Source of the DNA: Vicugna pacos
Lineage: Eukaryota; Chordata; Mammalia; Artiodactyla; Camelidae
Assembly: GCF_048564905.1 (NCBI RefSeq)
Contig: NC_132992.1
Location: 32,598,501 to 32,662,500 of the forward strand
Length of the DNA: 64,000 bases
Reading direction: 5' to 3'
The notes under the pieces were generated by a model. That model made no database searches. It saw only the letters and a list, made by a program, of their open reading frames with translations, and had not been told where the DNA came from. Shown piece by piece: positions 11,350 to 22,540 of this stretch (its first letter is position 1; every line of letters starts with the position of its first letter). The position numbers and the translations under genes are program-made.

Positions 11350-11805
11350 TCTGACTCACAGTGAGAGGCTTTCAGGAGCATATATGGCATTTTCAAAGAA
11401 ATAGAGCTATAAACAGTGATCGAGCCACTGAGGATGCCAGGAAGGACCTCCAGAGCAGACCCAGTGTCCCACCACCCCTGACCAGGCTTCCCTACACGCT
11501 CCCTGACCACGTGGGATAGGCTTTGACTCTGTCTGCTGGTCTAGGGCAGGATGGTCTAGGTCCTCAGCTTCTCTGTAGTCAATTCCAAAATGTAGCAGCC
11601 CTTACTGCTGGAAAGTACTTTTACACATCTAACTTCGATCACCCGTCCTCTCACTGCGATTTAAATCTCTGAAAAGAACCACTAAAACTTTGGGCATCGA
11701 GTTTGAGAATAAAACCTCTATTGTAGAATATCAGACTCAGCACTGACTCTACTTCGACAGCATCTCTGAGATGCTATGTGTCCCCTCTAGACATTATGGG
11801 TAAGC

Positions 11806-12063
11806 TCAGCAGAGCATGAGCTTTGGAGACAGAAAAACCTAAATTCAAGTTCTGGCTCCACTATTTTACTAACTGTGTGACCTTGGGCAAATTACTTACC
11901 CTCTCTGAGCCTTGATTTCCCCATCCATAAAACAGGGATAAAAATATTCCCACCTTGTTGAGTTCTTATAAGGATCAAAAAAAATAATCAGAGCCAAAGT
12001 ATTTAGCATAGTGCCCAAAACATAAAAGAGCTCATTAAACCCTAGCTATTAATAATAATGATA
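11806..12063 (+). repeat. MIR SINE
   Basis: It has the typical MIR body: TGTGACCTTGGGCAAATTAC, then CTCTGAGCCTTGATTTCCCC, and AAACAGGGATAAAAATA. It is ancient and diverged. The rest of the J27-J26 interval (11143-13227) shows only the (CA)n run and no gene. Confidence 0.85.
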
Positions 12064-13255
12064 AACCTCATCTCCAACACACAAGCAGAGCTTTGGTTCG
12101 GCCCCTCAGGCTCTGCTGTCAAGGCTCTGTCATGCATCAGGAGAAGAGCTGGCATGGGGGAGGGTGGAGAATGTCAGCCTGTGCTATGAAATCCTTCACC
12201 TGGGGTTGGAAAGTGTCTGAGTGGAAATAGAAAGAATCCCAGCTAATTTAAATACAAAATCGTCCAAGTGTCGAGACAGGGGAGAGGCTTCTACAGACAG
12301 CTGCGCGGCCAGAGCTCCTGAGGTGACATCAGAAACCGTTAGAGCAGGGATGCTGTTCCCAGTACAGCCGGGCGAGGGGCTGCCGCCGCTGACACCTCAC
12401 AGCAGCCTCTCACCAAGCTGACCCCAGTGCAACTCCCTCCAAAGTGCCCCAAGACACAGGCTCGGCGTGTGAAGGGACAGGGTCAGGGAGAGAATGGAAG
12501 TGTCACGGGGAAGGGCTGCTTGTCCCCAGACTGTTTATGCTCCTCGTGAGAAATAGGGTGCCTGAAAAGAGCCCCAGAATGAAACTCTCAGACCCAGAGA
12601 TGGAGGTTAGTGTCTAGAGGCAAACGGGGCCAGTGAACCCTGCAGAAATGTGAGGCTTGAGCCACGGATCTCAATCTGGGGAAGGATGCATTCAACAAAA
12701 GCTGGAGACGCTGTGTCCTGCAGCTGCACCAGGACTCCGACCACAGGACGTGGCTAATACTGCAAGAGGAAGGGAGTTAGGTTAGTGCTAAAACCTTCCT
12801 AATGGGTTTGTGAACGGTGAAAATGAGCTGTCAGGAGCAGTTTGCCAGAGCACTTTCTCTGGAGGTTTTTGAAAGCAGACAGACACCCTCCTCTCAGGGC
12901 TGACTGAAGTGCAGCCCTGCCTCGAGGCAGGAGGAGCAATGAGGGAAACCTCTAAGCCTCTTCCCATCTCGGAGCCGCTCTGTGAAAAAACTCTGGCTCA
13001 TTCACGCAGAGCTGCATCCTTCGGGGGACACCGGGGTTGCTGGGTTACGTTTTGGAACCCTTGCTTGTCGCATCCCAAACTCCCTTTGTTCTCAGGATCT
13101 CAGGACTGGTCAGGGCAGGCAGGCTGGTTTTTGCATCCTAAAGCCAAATACACAGGGTCTGGGACCCTAGGTTGGTGATGGTGTTGAGATGTGTGGCATG
13201 TGGGGTGAGGAGCAGGGGAGCTCTCAGGGTTTTTGTAGAGCCCGGAGGCACTGTG

Positions 13256-13315
13256 GGAATAACTATGCCCAGGGTCTGACCTTCGGTGGGGGAACCAGAT
13301 TGTCGGTGCTGCCCT
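13256..13315 (+). CDS. TRAJ26: T-cell receptor alpha joining segment 26
   Basis: The RSS is perfect (GGTTTTTGT at 13228-13236, CACTGTG at 13249-13255). From 13258 it reads NNYAQGLTFGGGTRLSVLP, matching TRAJ26 (human DNYGQNFVFGPGTRLSVLP). The donor GTAAGT is at 13316. It is only 237 bp from TRAJ25. It is functional. Confidence 0.95.
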
Positions 13316-13552
13316 GTAAGTACAGAGATGTGGGAGCAGAATCAGCTCCTGCCTGAGGCCTGGGCCCACTGTGACCTCAGAGGCCGGAGGAAGAGGACAA
13401 TAAGGAGTGGGAGGGATGCTTTTTCGGGGAGGAAAATCACAGGCCCGTGTGAATAATACTGGAGGAAGTGCATTGGAGGTTTCCCTTCTCAGGAGGGCTT
13501 TGTGTGGGAGAAGCTGAGCTGACAGGTTTTTGATGCTGAGACAATCACTGTG

Positions 13553-13612
13553 TGGGAGGACAAGGCTTCTCCCTCACCTTTGGGAAGGGGACGAGGCTGC
13601 TTGTTAAGCCGA
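13553..13612 (+). CDS. TRAJ25: T-cell receptor alpha joining segment 25
   Basis: The nonamer GGTTTTTGA is at 13525-13533 and the heptamer CACTGTG at 13546-13552. From 13555 it reads GGQGFSLTFGKGTRLLVKP, almost the human TRAJ25 peptide (EGQGFSFIFGKGTRLLVKP). The donor GTAAGT is at 13613. A minus-strand open frame overlaps it (see 13489-13965). Confidence 0.95.
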
Positions 13613-14223
13613 GTAAGTAGCATGCCATTTGAATTGTGCACTGAGTATGACAATCTCCAAGAGGAGGAGGACCTGCTCCCGTTTCCGTGGGGCCTCCTTG
13701 GGCCAGAAGGGGTTGAGCAGACAGAGGCCCAGTGCTTGGTCATCTTCCTGGTCCTCGAGGGAGCTCTGGGAGGTGTAGAGGGGAAGAAACCCACCAGGAT
13801 CCCATTGATAACCAGGCCTTGGGGTCTGTCCATGCTCTCAAACTCCCAATCAGTTAAACCTTCAGATGGCAAGTCTTCTTCAGCCAGAGAGTCCACTAGA
13901 GTTATGCCCATTTCATAACTGAGGAGCTGAGGACTGGGTTGGGCATCAGGTAAACTCCTAGCCATGGTGGGCTTTGTCCCTGCAGAGTCCGGTCTCTGCC
14001 AAGCCCAGTCTTCGTTAACCCCAGCGGTGCCGTGTCCGGCCCTGCAGCCCAGGAAGGACAGCTCTTGGCATACTTCATCCTTGGTGTCTTGAAAGAAGAG
14101 AAATTAGACGAGGAAAGGGGGAAAACACTTGTATCTCAGATCATGCATTTACCTCATTCTGTAGCAAGATTGTTTCCCCACGAGCAGTTTGTCTTCATTT
14201 AGCCGCTGTCTTCTCGGGGGAAG
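13613..14223. other. J25-J24 interval with an unexplained antisense open frame
   Basis: A 158-codon minus-strand frame (13489-13965) runs through the TRAJ25 segment into this interval. Its composition is acidic and serine-rich, and an overlapping minus-strand frame also reads like protein. I do not recognise either. It could be a decayed processed pseudogene or chance. No poly(A) tract or target-site duplication is visible. Confidence 0.25.
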
Positions 14224-14251
14224 CTATTTTGTAGAGGTGTTTGTCACAGTG

Positions 14252-14314
14252 TGACAACTGACGGCTGGGGGAAATTGAATTTTGGAGCAGGGACCCGGGT
14301 TGTGGTCACCCCAG
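14252..14314 (+). CDS. TRAJ24: T-cell receptor alpha joining segment 24
   Basis: The nonamer CTATTTTGT is at 14224-14232 and the heptamer CACAGTG at 14245-14251. From 14254 it reads TTDGWGKLNFGAGTRVVVTP, with the diagnostic TTDxWGK start of TRAJ24. The donor is GTAAGC at 14315. It is functional. Confidence 0.95.
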
Positions 14315-14703
14315 GTAAGCCCAATTCCCTGGAGCCTCACCTGCCCTTAATTTTAACCCAGGTGCCAAGTATTTCTCACTGAGATCATGAGAAACATATT
14401 TGAAAGGAAGCCATTTCCCCGAACAGCAATACCCAGAGCTGTTCGGGGAAACTGTGAAGTGAGAATGAGAGTTCAGTTTGGTGTCAAACAGAAATATTTT
14501 GGGATAAATAGGAATTTTCATTATTCCCTATCAGCCCCCGGTGTAGGTACCTTATTCCTCTTATGAGGAAAAAAGTTACAGTAAGATGGATAGCCATATT
14601 CATGCTGGGATGTGGGAGAGATCCGCCGTGGACTGGGGAGTGGAGGATTAGAAATGTGTTCAGAAAGATTGGATGTGTTTTTGACAGGCTGTGTAGCACT
14701 GTG

Positions 14704-14766
14704 TGAATTATAACCAGGGAGGAAAGCTTATCTTCGGACAGGGAACCGAGTTATCTGTGAAGCCCA
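14704..14766 (+). CDS. TRAJ23: T-cell receptor alpha joining segment 23
   Basis: The nonamer TGTTTTTGA is at 14676-14684 and the heptamer CACTGTG at 14697-14703. From 14706 it reads NYNQGGKLIFGQGTELSVKP, identical to human TRAJ23 except at the first residue. The donor GTAAGT is at 14767. The interval before it (14315-14675) shows nothing recognised. Confidence 0.96.
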
Positions 14767-16273
14767 GTAAGTATAAATGTGTATCCCTGGATTAAGCAAT
14801 GTCTGTGGATGAAGGGCTGATTTAGACCCAATTATACACTATAGAAAGAATGTTTAGGAAGGGTGAGTGGGCATCAAACAGAAGGAGGACAAAAATCTCC
14901 CTGGCTAGGCTCTGATGTCTTGGTGCAAAATGGGCCACGTAGGGGAATCTCTGGGAATCGCTGCCACAATATATGCGGCGGCACCAAAGATGTGGGACTG
15001 ATTACTTGGGATATTGGCTAGGATCTGTAGCCCTGGATTTGTACAGGAATCAGCGACAAGACTTCTAATTCCTTAACAAGCCTCTAAGGCACTATTCTTT
15101 TTGGCTTCAATTATGTCAATTTATAGAAGGAATCTTGTAAATTATGATCATTGACCAGAATAACTGTGATTAGACTCTTCCAAAGTCAAAAATCACTTTT
15201 TTAAAAAAAGTGTATTCATAAGGACTATTCGAACACCCTGCTTCTGAGACTTTACACCAAAAATTTGTACAGCATAGCCTCATGGAGCAGAGAGAATCCT
15301 TAAAATCCTCTTTTTCTGGCTGTCTACTTGGAAGGAAACTGAGGCCCAGGGAAGAGACTAATCATGGACCCACAACCAGCCTATGGCTGAGTGAGGACTA
15401 GAATTTAACTCCTGGTCATGAATTCTCCTGGCCTGAGGTCTGAGGAATCTGCAAGACACATCTGATCAATATTTTTGTGCAGCCAATTTATTCCAGGCTC
15501 AGCGCTCAGACCAGGGACCCATCAGGGAGAGACTCAGTGTGATGCTATCCTCGGGGAACTTACATTCCAAAGGTAGATTGTCCCCTCCCATATGACCATC
15601 CATATCCTGTTCCCTCTTGGGCTTTTATACCATCCTCACTACCTTAGGAAATATTAAAATTGATCTTTGTTGCCGTTTTAAAGTCTTTTAGCAGCTAAAT
15701 CAACATAGGTACCACTTTAGTCATAAGAAAGGAAATAGCCCAAAAGTGAAGTGGGAAACTAGAAAGTTCACTGATAATTTGATCATTCTAAAATTATAGT
15801 ATTGATGTCAACCTAGTGGCCAAATTAACTGGATAACTAACATCTACTCCATACCTCATTTAGATCCAGTGGACTCGGTCTAGAGATGACTCAAGGATTT
15901 GGGCAGTTTCCTGGTGGTGTGACCTAGTGATGCCCGCAGTGGTGGAAAAAAATATTCTCTGTCCTGGACCTTGTGAGTCTTCTTAGATGAAAATATGTGA
16001 ACATTGATTTGGTCTCTAAAATCAGAGAGTGCTTGCCCTCTCTATGTGTTAAAAGCATATGTTTGATGCTTAGAATTCTGAGCAGAGAGTAGAAGGCACG
16101 ATTTCCTAAAAGAACGTGGGACTGTAAAGAAAAAGAAGGCTTTATTTGTGATTTGTAGATAGGCAGTTTGTTTACTCCAGATCAAACCTAAACCGGCAAT
16201 GATACAGGCCTGATTCACAAAGTAATCGCCAACTCTGTACTCTGTGCTCTGCCAAAGCTGGCCTCTTCCCTCT
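14767..16273. other. J23-J22 interval with one old MIR-like piece
   Basis: About 15305-15420 (GGAAACTGAGGCCCAGGGAAG) resembles MIR in reverse orientation. The remainder is AT-rich with nothing named. Confidence 0.45.
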
Positions 16274-16301
16274 GGTTTTTGCTGTTGGGCACATCACAGT
16301 G

Positions 16302-16364
16302 TTTCTTCCAATTCCGGCTGGCAACTGACCTTTGGATCTGGGACCCAACTGACGGTTATACCTG
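16302..16364 (+). CDS. TRAJ22: T-cell receptor alpha joining segment 22
   Basis: The nonamer GGTTTTTGC is at 16274-16282 and the heptamer CACAGTG at 16295-16301. From 16304 it reads SSNSGWQLTFGSGTQLTVIP, as TRAJ22. The donor is GTAGGC at 16365, weaker than GTAAGT at two positions. The coding part is intact. Confidence 0.94.
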
Positions 16365-17827
16365 GTAGGCCACCACAATTAACTACTATTTGCATGGATT
16401 CAGTGATCTATAAATATTTATCCTGTACATTTAGGTAACTTAATGGGCCTGAGGGTGGGGGGTGGGGGGAGAGACACCAACAACACATACCTAAAAGGGT
16501 AAAGTAAGAAGAGAAGTATTTATCAAAGGCCAAAGAGAAAGAGAAGCCTTTTTGCTAAGTTTGGAATAGGAGTTGATGAAAATGAGTTGAGAAGCTTTCT
16601 TAACCTAAAAGAGTAGGAACAGAGTCCATAAAGGGAACGTCTGTTTGTCATAATACGTTCACTAGAACCAGGTGAAATGCTCCAAGAGGGTTTTACCAGG
16701 AACTATCCCAAACCAAAGGCTAGCTTGCCAGTTACATTGCTAGCCTGTCCTGGCTGATTTCTCCGGAAGTCACTAAACACAAAAGGTGCCCATCTGAGAT
16801 ATTTAAATGAAGCTCTGTTCCTATAGCTCTCTGGTGCCCTTCCAGCAGAGCCTTCCTGTAACACCCTGCTTATCATTTCTACAAGTAAGAACAAGTCAGC
16901 CCCTTGCCCTCCCAAACTGCATAAGTATTATAATTACTTGCCTTAGACTGAAGTCACCTCTATTTTATTTCTCATAACTGTGCTCATTTGTGGAGATTTG
17001 TTTAAATCCAAACTGTGTGGGCGTCTAGCTGTTGGCACTGAGATCTCCTTTCTCTTGAAAGCGTCAGCAAAATATTTTGCCCATAAATAATGTTTCATCT
17101 AGACTAGCAAATGACAGCTAACACTGCGGCCTCTTTTTTCTCTCTCTCTCCCTTGCTAAAGGGAATATGCAGACAGAGAGTGGGTTTAGGGGGAGCCAAA
17201 ATGTACAGTTTCATGGTGGGGGCTGGGCTGGGGCTGTTAAATTACATTTGGTTATATAATGTAGGTCCTTGACAGATAGGACACAGCGATCTTGCTCCAT
17301 CACACGTGCAGAATATAGGTAGCTCGCTGGTGTGTTTCAAGGTGTCCTTAAAAGGAAGCTCAGGTCAGGTTGTCAAGCATGACGCTGACCCCGGTCCAAC
17401 TCAGGGAGAGAAGCTCCCAGATAGCCCTGGAACTCAAGGCAGAATAAGGATTTTCCTCACAATCCAGTCCACCTGAAGAAAATGTTCATTTATAATTAGG
17501 AAAAGAGAAAGGTAACGAGCATTCATTTGCAATGTCCTTGTTTCAAATATTGTGCATAGGGAGCAGGGAAGGCACAGGAATGAACGAACCCAAGCAGAAA
17601 ACTAAGGAAGAGAAATCGATAAAACCACTGAAGAAAATCAGATGCCCTCAGCTCACCTGTCCCTGATAATGAATGTGTCTTCTTGCCTCATTCCTCACTT
17701 TGGTTCTCGAATTTTCTAGGAAAATAGAAAAAAAAAAAAAAAAAGACTGGTGAGGTTGAGTTAGTCTTGGCCTGACTTGCTTAGTCATCTCTGGAAATCA
17801 CATCTCCCTTTTGGGAAGTCCCAGGAG
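16365..17827. other. J22-J21 interval, nothing recognised
   Basis: An A-run lies at 17728-17744, with short chance frames. I cannot assign any repeat family. Confidence 0.45.
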
Positions 17828-17855
17828 GCTTTTTGTAATGCTAGTAAACACGGTG

Positions 17856-17910
17856 TACACCACCAACAGACTGTACTTCGGCTCTGGGACCAAAGTCAGT
17901 GTAAAGCCAA
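17856..17910 (+). CDS. TRAJ21: T-cell receptor alpha joining segment 21
   Basis: The nonamer GCTTTTTGT is at 17828-17836 and the heptamer CACGGTG at 17849-17855. Frame 0 reads YTTNRLYFGSGTKVSVKP, the 18-residue length of human TRAJ21 with YFGSGTK conserved. The donor GTAAGT is at 17911. It is functional. Confidence 0.95.
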
Positions 17911-18304
17911 GTAAGTGACAACTGTCTGCAAAAAAAGCCACCAATATATTATCCTAAATTCCTCTTACCAGTCTGTATTTATTTTCAGTTCTTTTATTTT
18001 GTGTCTTGGGTCCCCACTCATAACAACTTACCATTCCTTGTTCATGGGTCTCTTAAACAGGTGTAAATTGTAGCAAACAAACCCTATGATTGAGTAAACA
18101 TTCTGAAGCTGCCAACCGTACACTTAAGATGGTACCCCGTATAAGGAAAATTCCCAGATTTCAACTATTGCTGCTTTTACTAATTGACAAGAAAAAACAA
18201 AAGCCTTTGGATAGCATTTAAAGGATCTATATGAATGTCCAAGATTTCAGAAAGGAGCTGTGACAAATTAAAATTATATGTATTTTTAAAGATGAAAAGC
18301 ATCT

Positions 18305-18450
18305 TAATAACAATCTAATAACTAGCATTTACTGAACACTTGCTATGTGCAAAGTACTGTGTAAATGCCTCATACTTTAATTCATTTACTCTCCCTAATG
18401 ATCCTCCAGGATAGATATTATCATCCCCACTGTCACAGATGAGGAGACTA
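18305..18450 (-). repeat. MIR SINE
   Basis: GCATTTACTGAACACTTGCT, then TATTATCATCCCCACTGTCA and GATGAGGAGACTAAG form a recognisable MIR body in reverse orientation. It fills part of the J21-J20 interval (17911-18578); nothing else was recognised there. Confidence 0.75.
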
Positions 18451-18606
18451 AGTGAAAGCAAAAAACAGAGCAAGAGGTTGAAATAGTGACCAAAGGGCTC
18501 CGAGCACAGCGGGGCAGAGCTAGACCTCCAGCGGCCCGCCTGTCCCCCAGCCCACTCCCTCCTCTGCAGTCTTGACGGCGTTTGTGTAGGAAGACGTAGC
18601 ACTGTG

Positions 18607-18663
18607 GCTCTAATGACTACAAGCTCACCTTTGGAGCAGGAACCACGGTAACTGTAAGAGCAA
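18607..18663 (+). CDS. TRAJ20: T-cell receptor alpha joining segment 20
   Basis: The nonamer CGTTTGTGT at 18579-18587 is weak; the heptamer CACTGTG at 18600-18606 is perfect. From 18609 it reads SNDYKLTFGAGTTVTVRA, one residue from human TRAJ20 and keeping its unusual final Ala. Some human MAIT receptors use TRAJ20 because it carries the needed Tyr, present here as NDY. The donor GTAAGT is at 18664. Confidence 0.96.
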
Positions 18664-19588
18664 GTAAGTAATAAGGGAAAAGTCAGAATCAGTTTAAAAC
18701 AAAATGATGGGTACAATTGCATGCATTTCCGCCTGGGAAGCACAAAGGTCAGTAACTAAATTCCAAAAAGCTCTCCCAGTTTGCATTAGGACCCTAACCT
18801 GTCCACCTCATTTGCATCTCTCGCCTCCTCCTCCACCCCCGATGGCTCTCCTCCTCAGGCATGCTTTTGCAAAGATGCTCTCGCTGAGAGCACGGGCTTC
18901 ATGGTCAGATAAAAACCAAGCGAGCTATCTGAAATCATCTGAGGTCCCTAAAAAGAAAAAAGTAAGAGAGGATGTCACTGAGCTGTATTAAGATGGGGTA
19001 ATAACTCTTTTCTAATATTTGAAGAACTGTCATCTAGAGAGGGAAGGGGTCGGTAGAGAAGGCAAAATCAAAACCAGTGGATGAAAGGAGATGTGTCTCA
19101 GCCTCCTCTGGAATCTTTTTGAACAAGTAGAACCAGCCTGCAGTGGAAAGGCTGCTCTGTGAAGTGTCAGACTCTTCCTCACGCTGGGTCCTTCCAGCCA
19201 ACTATCCGATGCTGTGGAAAGGATTTCTATGCCATTTTAGATGTTAGACTGAATCATCTCTGGGCTCCCTTTCAACTCTAAGTGCTAAGATCTCATGACT
19301 CCAGCCTAGAGGATGAAAAGGTGAACTCGGAGCTCTTTCTTCTCTTTTTATTATTTTGATAGCCAAAGAAATATGCCATCGAATTATTCATGAGCTAAAG
19401 CCTATTTGGGATTTTTATACCTAGAAGATGGTGGGGTATGATTTCCCAGAGCTGTAAATGGGAAAATAAAGAGCCATATCAGGAAGGGGAAAAAAAATAA
19501 AAGAAAGAAGAGAAAAAAAGAATGCCTGGAGGGAGGACCAGAGGTTGAATGAGGGAGATGGGGTGAATTTGCAGAGGGCAGATCTAGT
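18664..19588. other. J20-J19 interval, nothing recognised
   Basis: It contains an A-rich stretch at about 19489-19520. No gene, and no repeat that I can name with confidence. Confidence 0.45.
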
Positions 19589-19589
19589 C

Positions 19590-19645
19590 TATCAGAATTT
19601 TCACAAGTTCAGCTTTGGAAAGGGATCCGAGTAATGACAATCCAA
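19590..19645 (+). pseudogene. TRAJ19: T-cell receptor alpha joining segment 19, non-functional
   Basis: From 19590 it reads YQNFHKFSFGKGSE and then two successive in-frame stops (TAA TGA at 19631-19636). Compared with human TRAJ19 (YQRFYNFTFGKGSKHNVTP) the end is two bases short, so the final framework strand cannot be made. The upstream RSS is also lost: no heptamer ending GTG and no usable nonamer at 12-bp spacing. A donor GTAAGT survives at 19646. The human copy, too, is regarded as a non-functional open frame, so this J seems to have been dying for a long time. Confidence 0.9.
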
Positions 19646-19974
19646 GTAAGTGAGCAGCCTTTTATGCTGGGAAATCGGACCAGGGAAGCAAAGTTCCTTT
19701 CCATTTAAATGCTCTCAAAAGGACGTGTAATTGCTTTCTGATGGGAGGGGGCCTCTGCGGGTGGGAAGACTGTTGTTAGCACAGACCATTTGTCCCCTGA
19801 GAGAGACAGCCTCTGAGATCTGACTGTCCAGCTCAGACTGTCAGCGGCCCAAGAAAAAGACTTACAGCCACTTGAAGAGGATGGAGATGAATTTTCAGCT
19901 CTGTCCCCGAGGGCGGGGGAGAGAGTGACAGGGAACATCAGCACCAGGTTCATGCAAAGGGGCCCAGCACTGTG

Positions 19975-20040
19975 TTGACAGAGGCTCAAGTCTGGGGAAG
20001 CTGTACTTTGGAAGAGGAACTCAGTTAACCGTATGGCCTG
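19975..20040 (+). CDS. TRAJ18: T-cell receptor alpha joining segment 18 (invariant NKT J)
   Basis: The heptamer CACTGTG at 19968-19974 is perfect; the nonamer GGTTCATGC at 19947-19955 is weak. From 19977 it reads DRGSSLGKLY, then FGRGTQLTVWP. Human TRAJ18 is DRGSTLGRLY then FGRGTQLTVWP, so there are two conservative changes in 21 residues. This J forms the invariant alpha chain of CD1d-restricted NKT cells. The residues known to touch CD1d and glycolipid (Asp94, Arg95, Gly96, Ser97, Leu99) are all present. The donor is GTGAGT at 20041. NKT use is inferred from the family. Confidence 0.97.
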
Positions 20041-21093
20041 GTGAGTGGGTTTTTTCTACTCCAGGAAAACATTACTATGAAAAAATTGAAAAGGGAGATG
20101 AATGAATTTCCTTTGTCTTGAAACTAAGGGAATATGTGTATGGCCGCTTCTGGAGGACCCCCACCCCACCCCCATCCTTCCTAGGTAGACTAGGATGCGG
20201 GAGCGGAAGGAAGGTCAAGATGACGTAGGGTCCCTTTTAGGAACCTGAGAATCTGAGAGGAGCCTGTGTTCATCCCCACCCAAGGCAGAGCAGAAGGGCA
20301 GCTCCACTAGCATGTGGGGAGCATCTGGAAACATCGGCTCTGGTCCACATCCAACGCCGGGGGAAGGATATGGACCCTCGACCCAGACTGGGCATGCCAG
20401 ACTGAGGGACAAGGTTACAAGCTTTATTCTTCTGGAGCCCTGCGATTCTTGGTCCTCTCCCTGTCAGAGGCTCCGTCAGCTCCTTTCTAAATACGAATGA
20501 CCTCTCCATCGTATTCTGTAAACTTTCCCCAAGAAGCCTCCTCCCCACCAAGGAATGGGCTGTAGAATGGCTGGGTCTGAAACCTGGACCGAGGAAAGCG
20601 CAGCAGCTCAGATGGCCCAGGCGGACCCAGGACTAAAGTACCTTCCTCTCTGTGGGGTCTGCCCTGGGCACTAAATTGAATATGGAGACCCTGACAGGGT
20701 GCCTGCCTGCATATGGCTGTGTTCGCCAGCATTTCCAGTCTGGTTGTATGAACAGCCTGACCCTGAAGGTTCCCAGAGCTTAAAGTCTTCCTGTTCTCCG
20801 GTGCCTTTGTGGGTTAAAAGTGGTCAAAAGGGCCCCCGAGTGAGGTCTTGTTTGCTATTATCAATCTCACTCACAGATCCAGGTCCAAATAGCCAAAGCT
20901 TAGAAGTAAATAAATATTTGAAAGGGTGAGACCCAGGTGGGTGCCCACTGACAAGCACTCCCGCTCTGCAAAGTGGGCACAGCGCTAGGGGACAGGGTTA
21001 CCCTAAACAGCACCACCCCTCCACTTTGCCACCACGGCCATAGGAAACGGCCTTCGTGAGGCATCTCCAGAGTGTCATTTCCTTGGTCCCCGT
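20041..21093. other. J18-J17 interval, nothing recognised
   Basis: Moderately GC-rich, with several overlapping short frames on both strands and no domain. No repeat was recognised. Confidence 0.45.
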
Positions 21094-21121
21094 GGTTTTT
21101 GTTGGGCCTCAAATCATTGTG

Positions 21122-21184
21122 TGACCAACACTGCAGGAAACAAGCTAACCTTTGGAGGAGGAACCAGGGTGTCAGTCAAGCCGA
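21122..21184 (+). CDS. TRAJ17: T-cell receptor alpha joining segment 17
   Basis: The nonamer GGTTTTTGT is at 21094-21102 and the heptamer CATTGTG at 21115-21121. From 21124 it reads TNTAGNKLTFGGGTRVSVKP, as TRAJ17 (human IKAAGNKLTFGGGTRVLVKP). The donor is GTGAGT at 21185. It is functional. Confidence 0.95.
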
Positions 21185-21924
21185 GTGAGTACCAGCTCTT
21201 GGGCCACAATTCTGTTTCCAACACTGGAGCAGGCACCTGGTCATCAGTCTTAAATTGAGTGTGCTGTGTGGGCCCAAATTAATCAGTCTCAAACTTGCCT
21301 GAAAAATGTTTAGTGTTGTTTCTGATGCGTAGGCACACAGGAATGCACAAATTCGGTGGGGGTAAATGATACTACCACCTTGATATTTTCTAAGGTTTTT
21401 CTACTTAGGAAAAGGAAGACAATTAAGGCACCCTCCTTATTTCTTCACATCTTTTATCCGATTGTCCTATGAGGCTGGGGAAGATGGGAAGCAGTGATTC
21501 TCTCTATTCAGAGTTGTTAAGTGATTTGAACGTGGTCACAATAGCAGGGCCAGGTCCCACGTGTTCTAAGGTTCAATATATTGCTGTCTGCACAGGCTGC
21601 AGCCTCTATAACCAGCATCCTGATTTATCTCCTCTGGCCCTCATTTTTCCCAATTAATGCAACTGAAATATTGATAACTCTTATCTACTGGCTCACAGAA
21701 AGCGTGTGAGGATTAAAAAGACATTGCTCTGAAAAAGTTGAGCTGGAGGTTGGTTTGGAGAGGTTTTTTTGGCCGGGGTGGGGCGGGGGCAGTGAATATT
21801 GTTTTCGTTGTTGACGGTATGTCTTTTTCATTAGGGAAGAGAGTAAAGAAGGGAGAGAGATTTGAAGGCCAGAGCAATATGATCAATACATGAACACGTA
21901 CAAATAAGTCATCAAGGTGTTCAA

Positions 21925-22090
21925 CCCAGAGCCAAAAGACCGTGTGAATCTGGCTCAGCTGCTCACCAACCACGTGCCCATGGGCAGCTCTCTTAACCTC
22001 TGTTCGTCTCTGACATGGAGATTAGGAGTCTAGCTCTGCTGAGCGTGAAGGATTTTTATAAGTCTCCAATGAGATAATATATGTGAAATC
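21925..22090 (+). repeat. MIR SINE (diverged)
   Basis: GTGTGAATCTGGCTCAGCTG, then GGGCAGCTCTCTTAACCTCT and GACATGGAGATTAGGAG follow the MIR pattern. The rest of the J17-J16 interval (21185-22512) shows nothing recognised; a frame of 119 codons at 22122-22481 has no domain. Confidence 0.65.
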
Positions 22091-22540
22091 TCTTTGAAAA
22101 GCATGGGCAGTCAGACGATTCATGATTTTTTTAAAGTCAGATTTTTATGAAAAATTCCATTTCAGAGTAAATCTGAGGGTGAGCAAGGGCTTCATGGGCT
22201 TTGGCATTGTTAGAGCAAGAGTTGAATTTGGATATAAGGTGAACCTTTCTCGTTATGAGAAAATAGGACGTGAGAAATCGGTGACTCAGACCATCCCTGG
22301 AGGTCATCAAAAACCTGAGCACGTTGGGAGAGAAATGTGTGAGGTTGTGAGCTTGCAGCAAACAGTTTCAGAAGTTTCCTACCGTTCCGAAGAATGTGTG
22401 AGTGGAAGACTTCTCTTGACTTTACCTAAATATGTGCTTAGTGTTGAACTGGGTTTCAACCAAGTGAGAGAAGCTAGGTGAATTCCTGTGCTTGAAAAAT
22501 GAGGCTCACTCTGGTTTTTGTGGTGAAATAGATCACTGTG

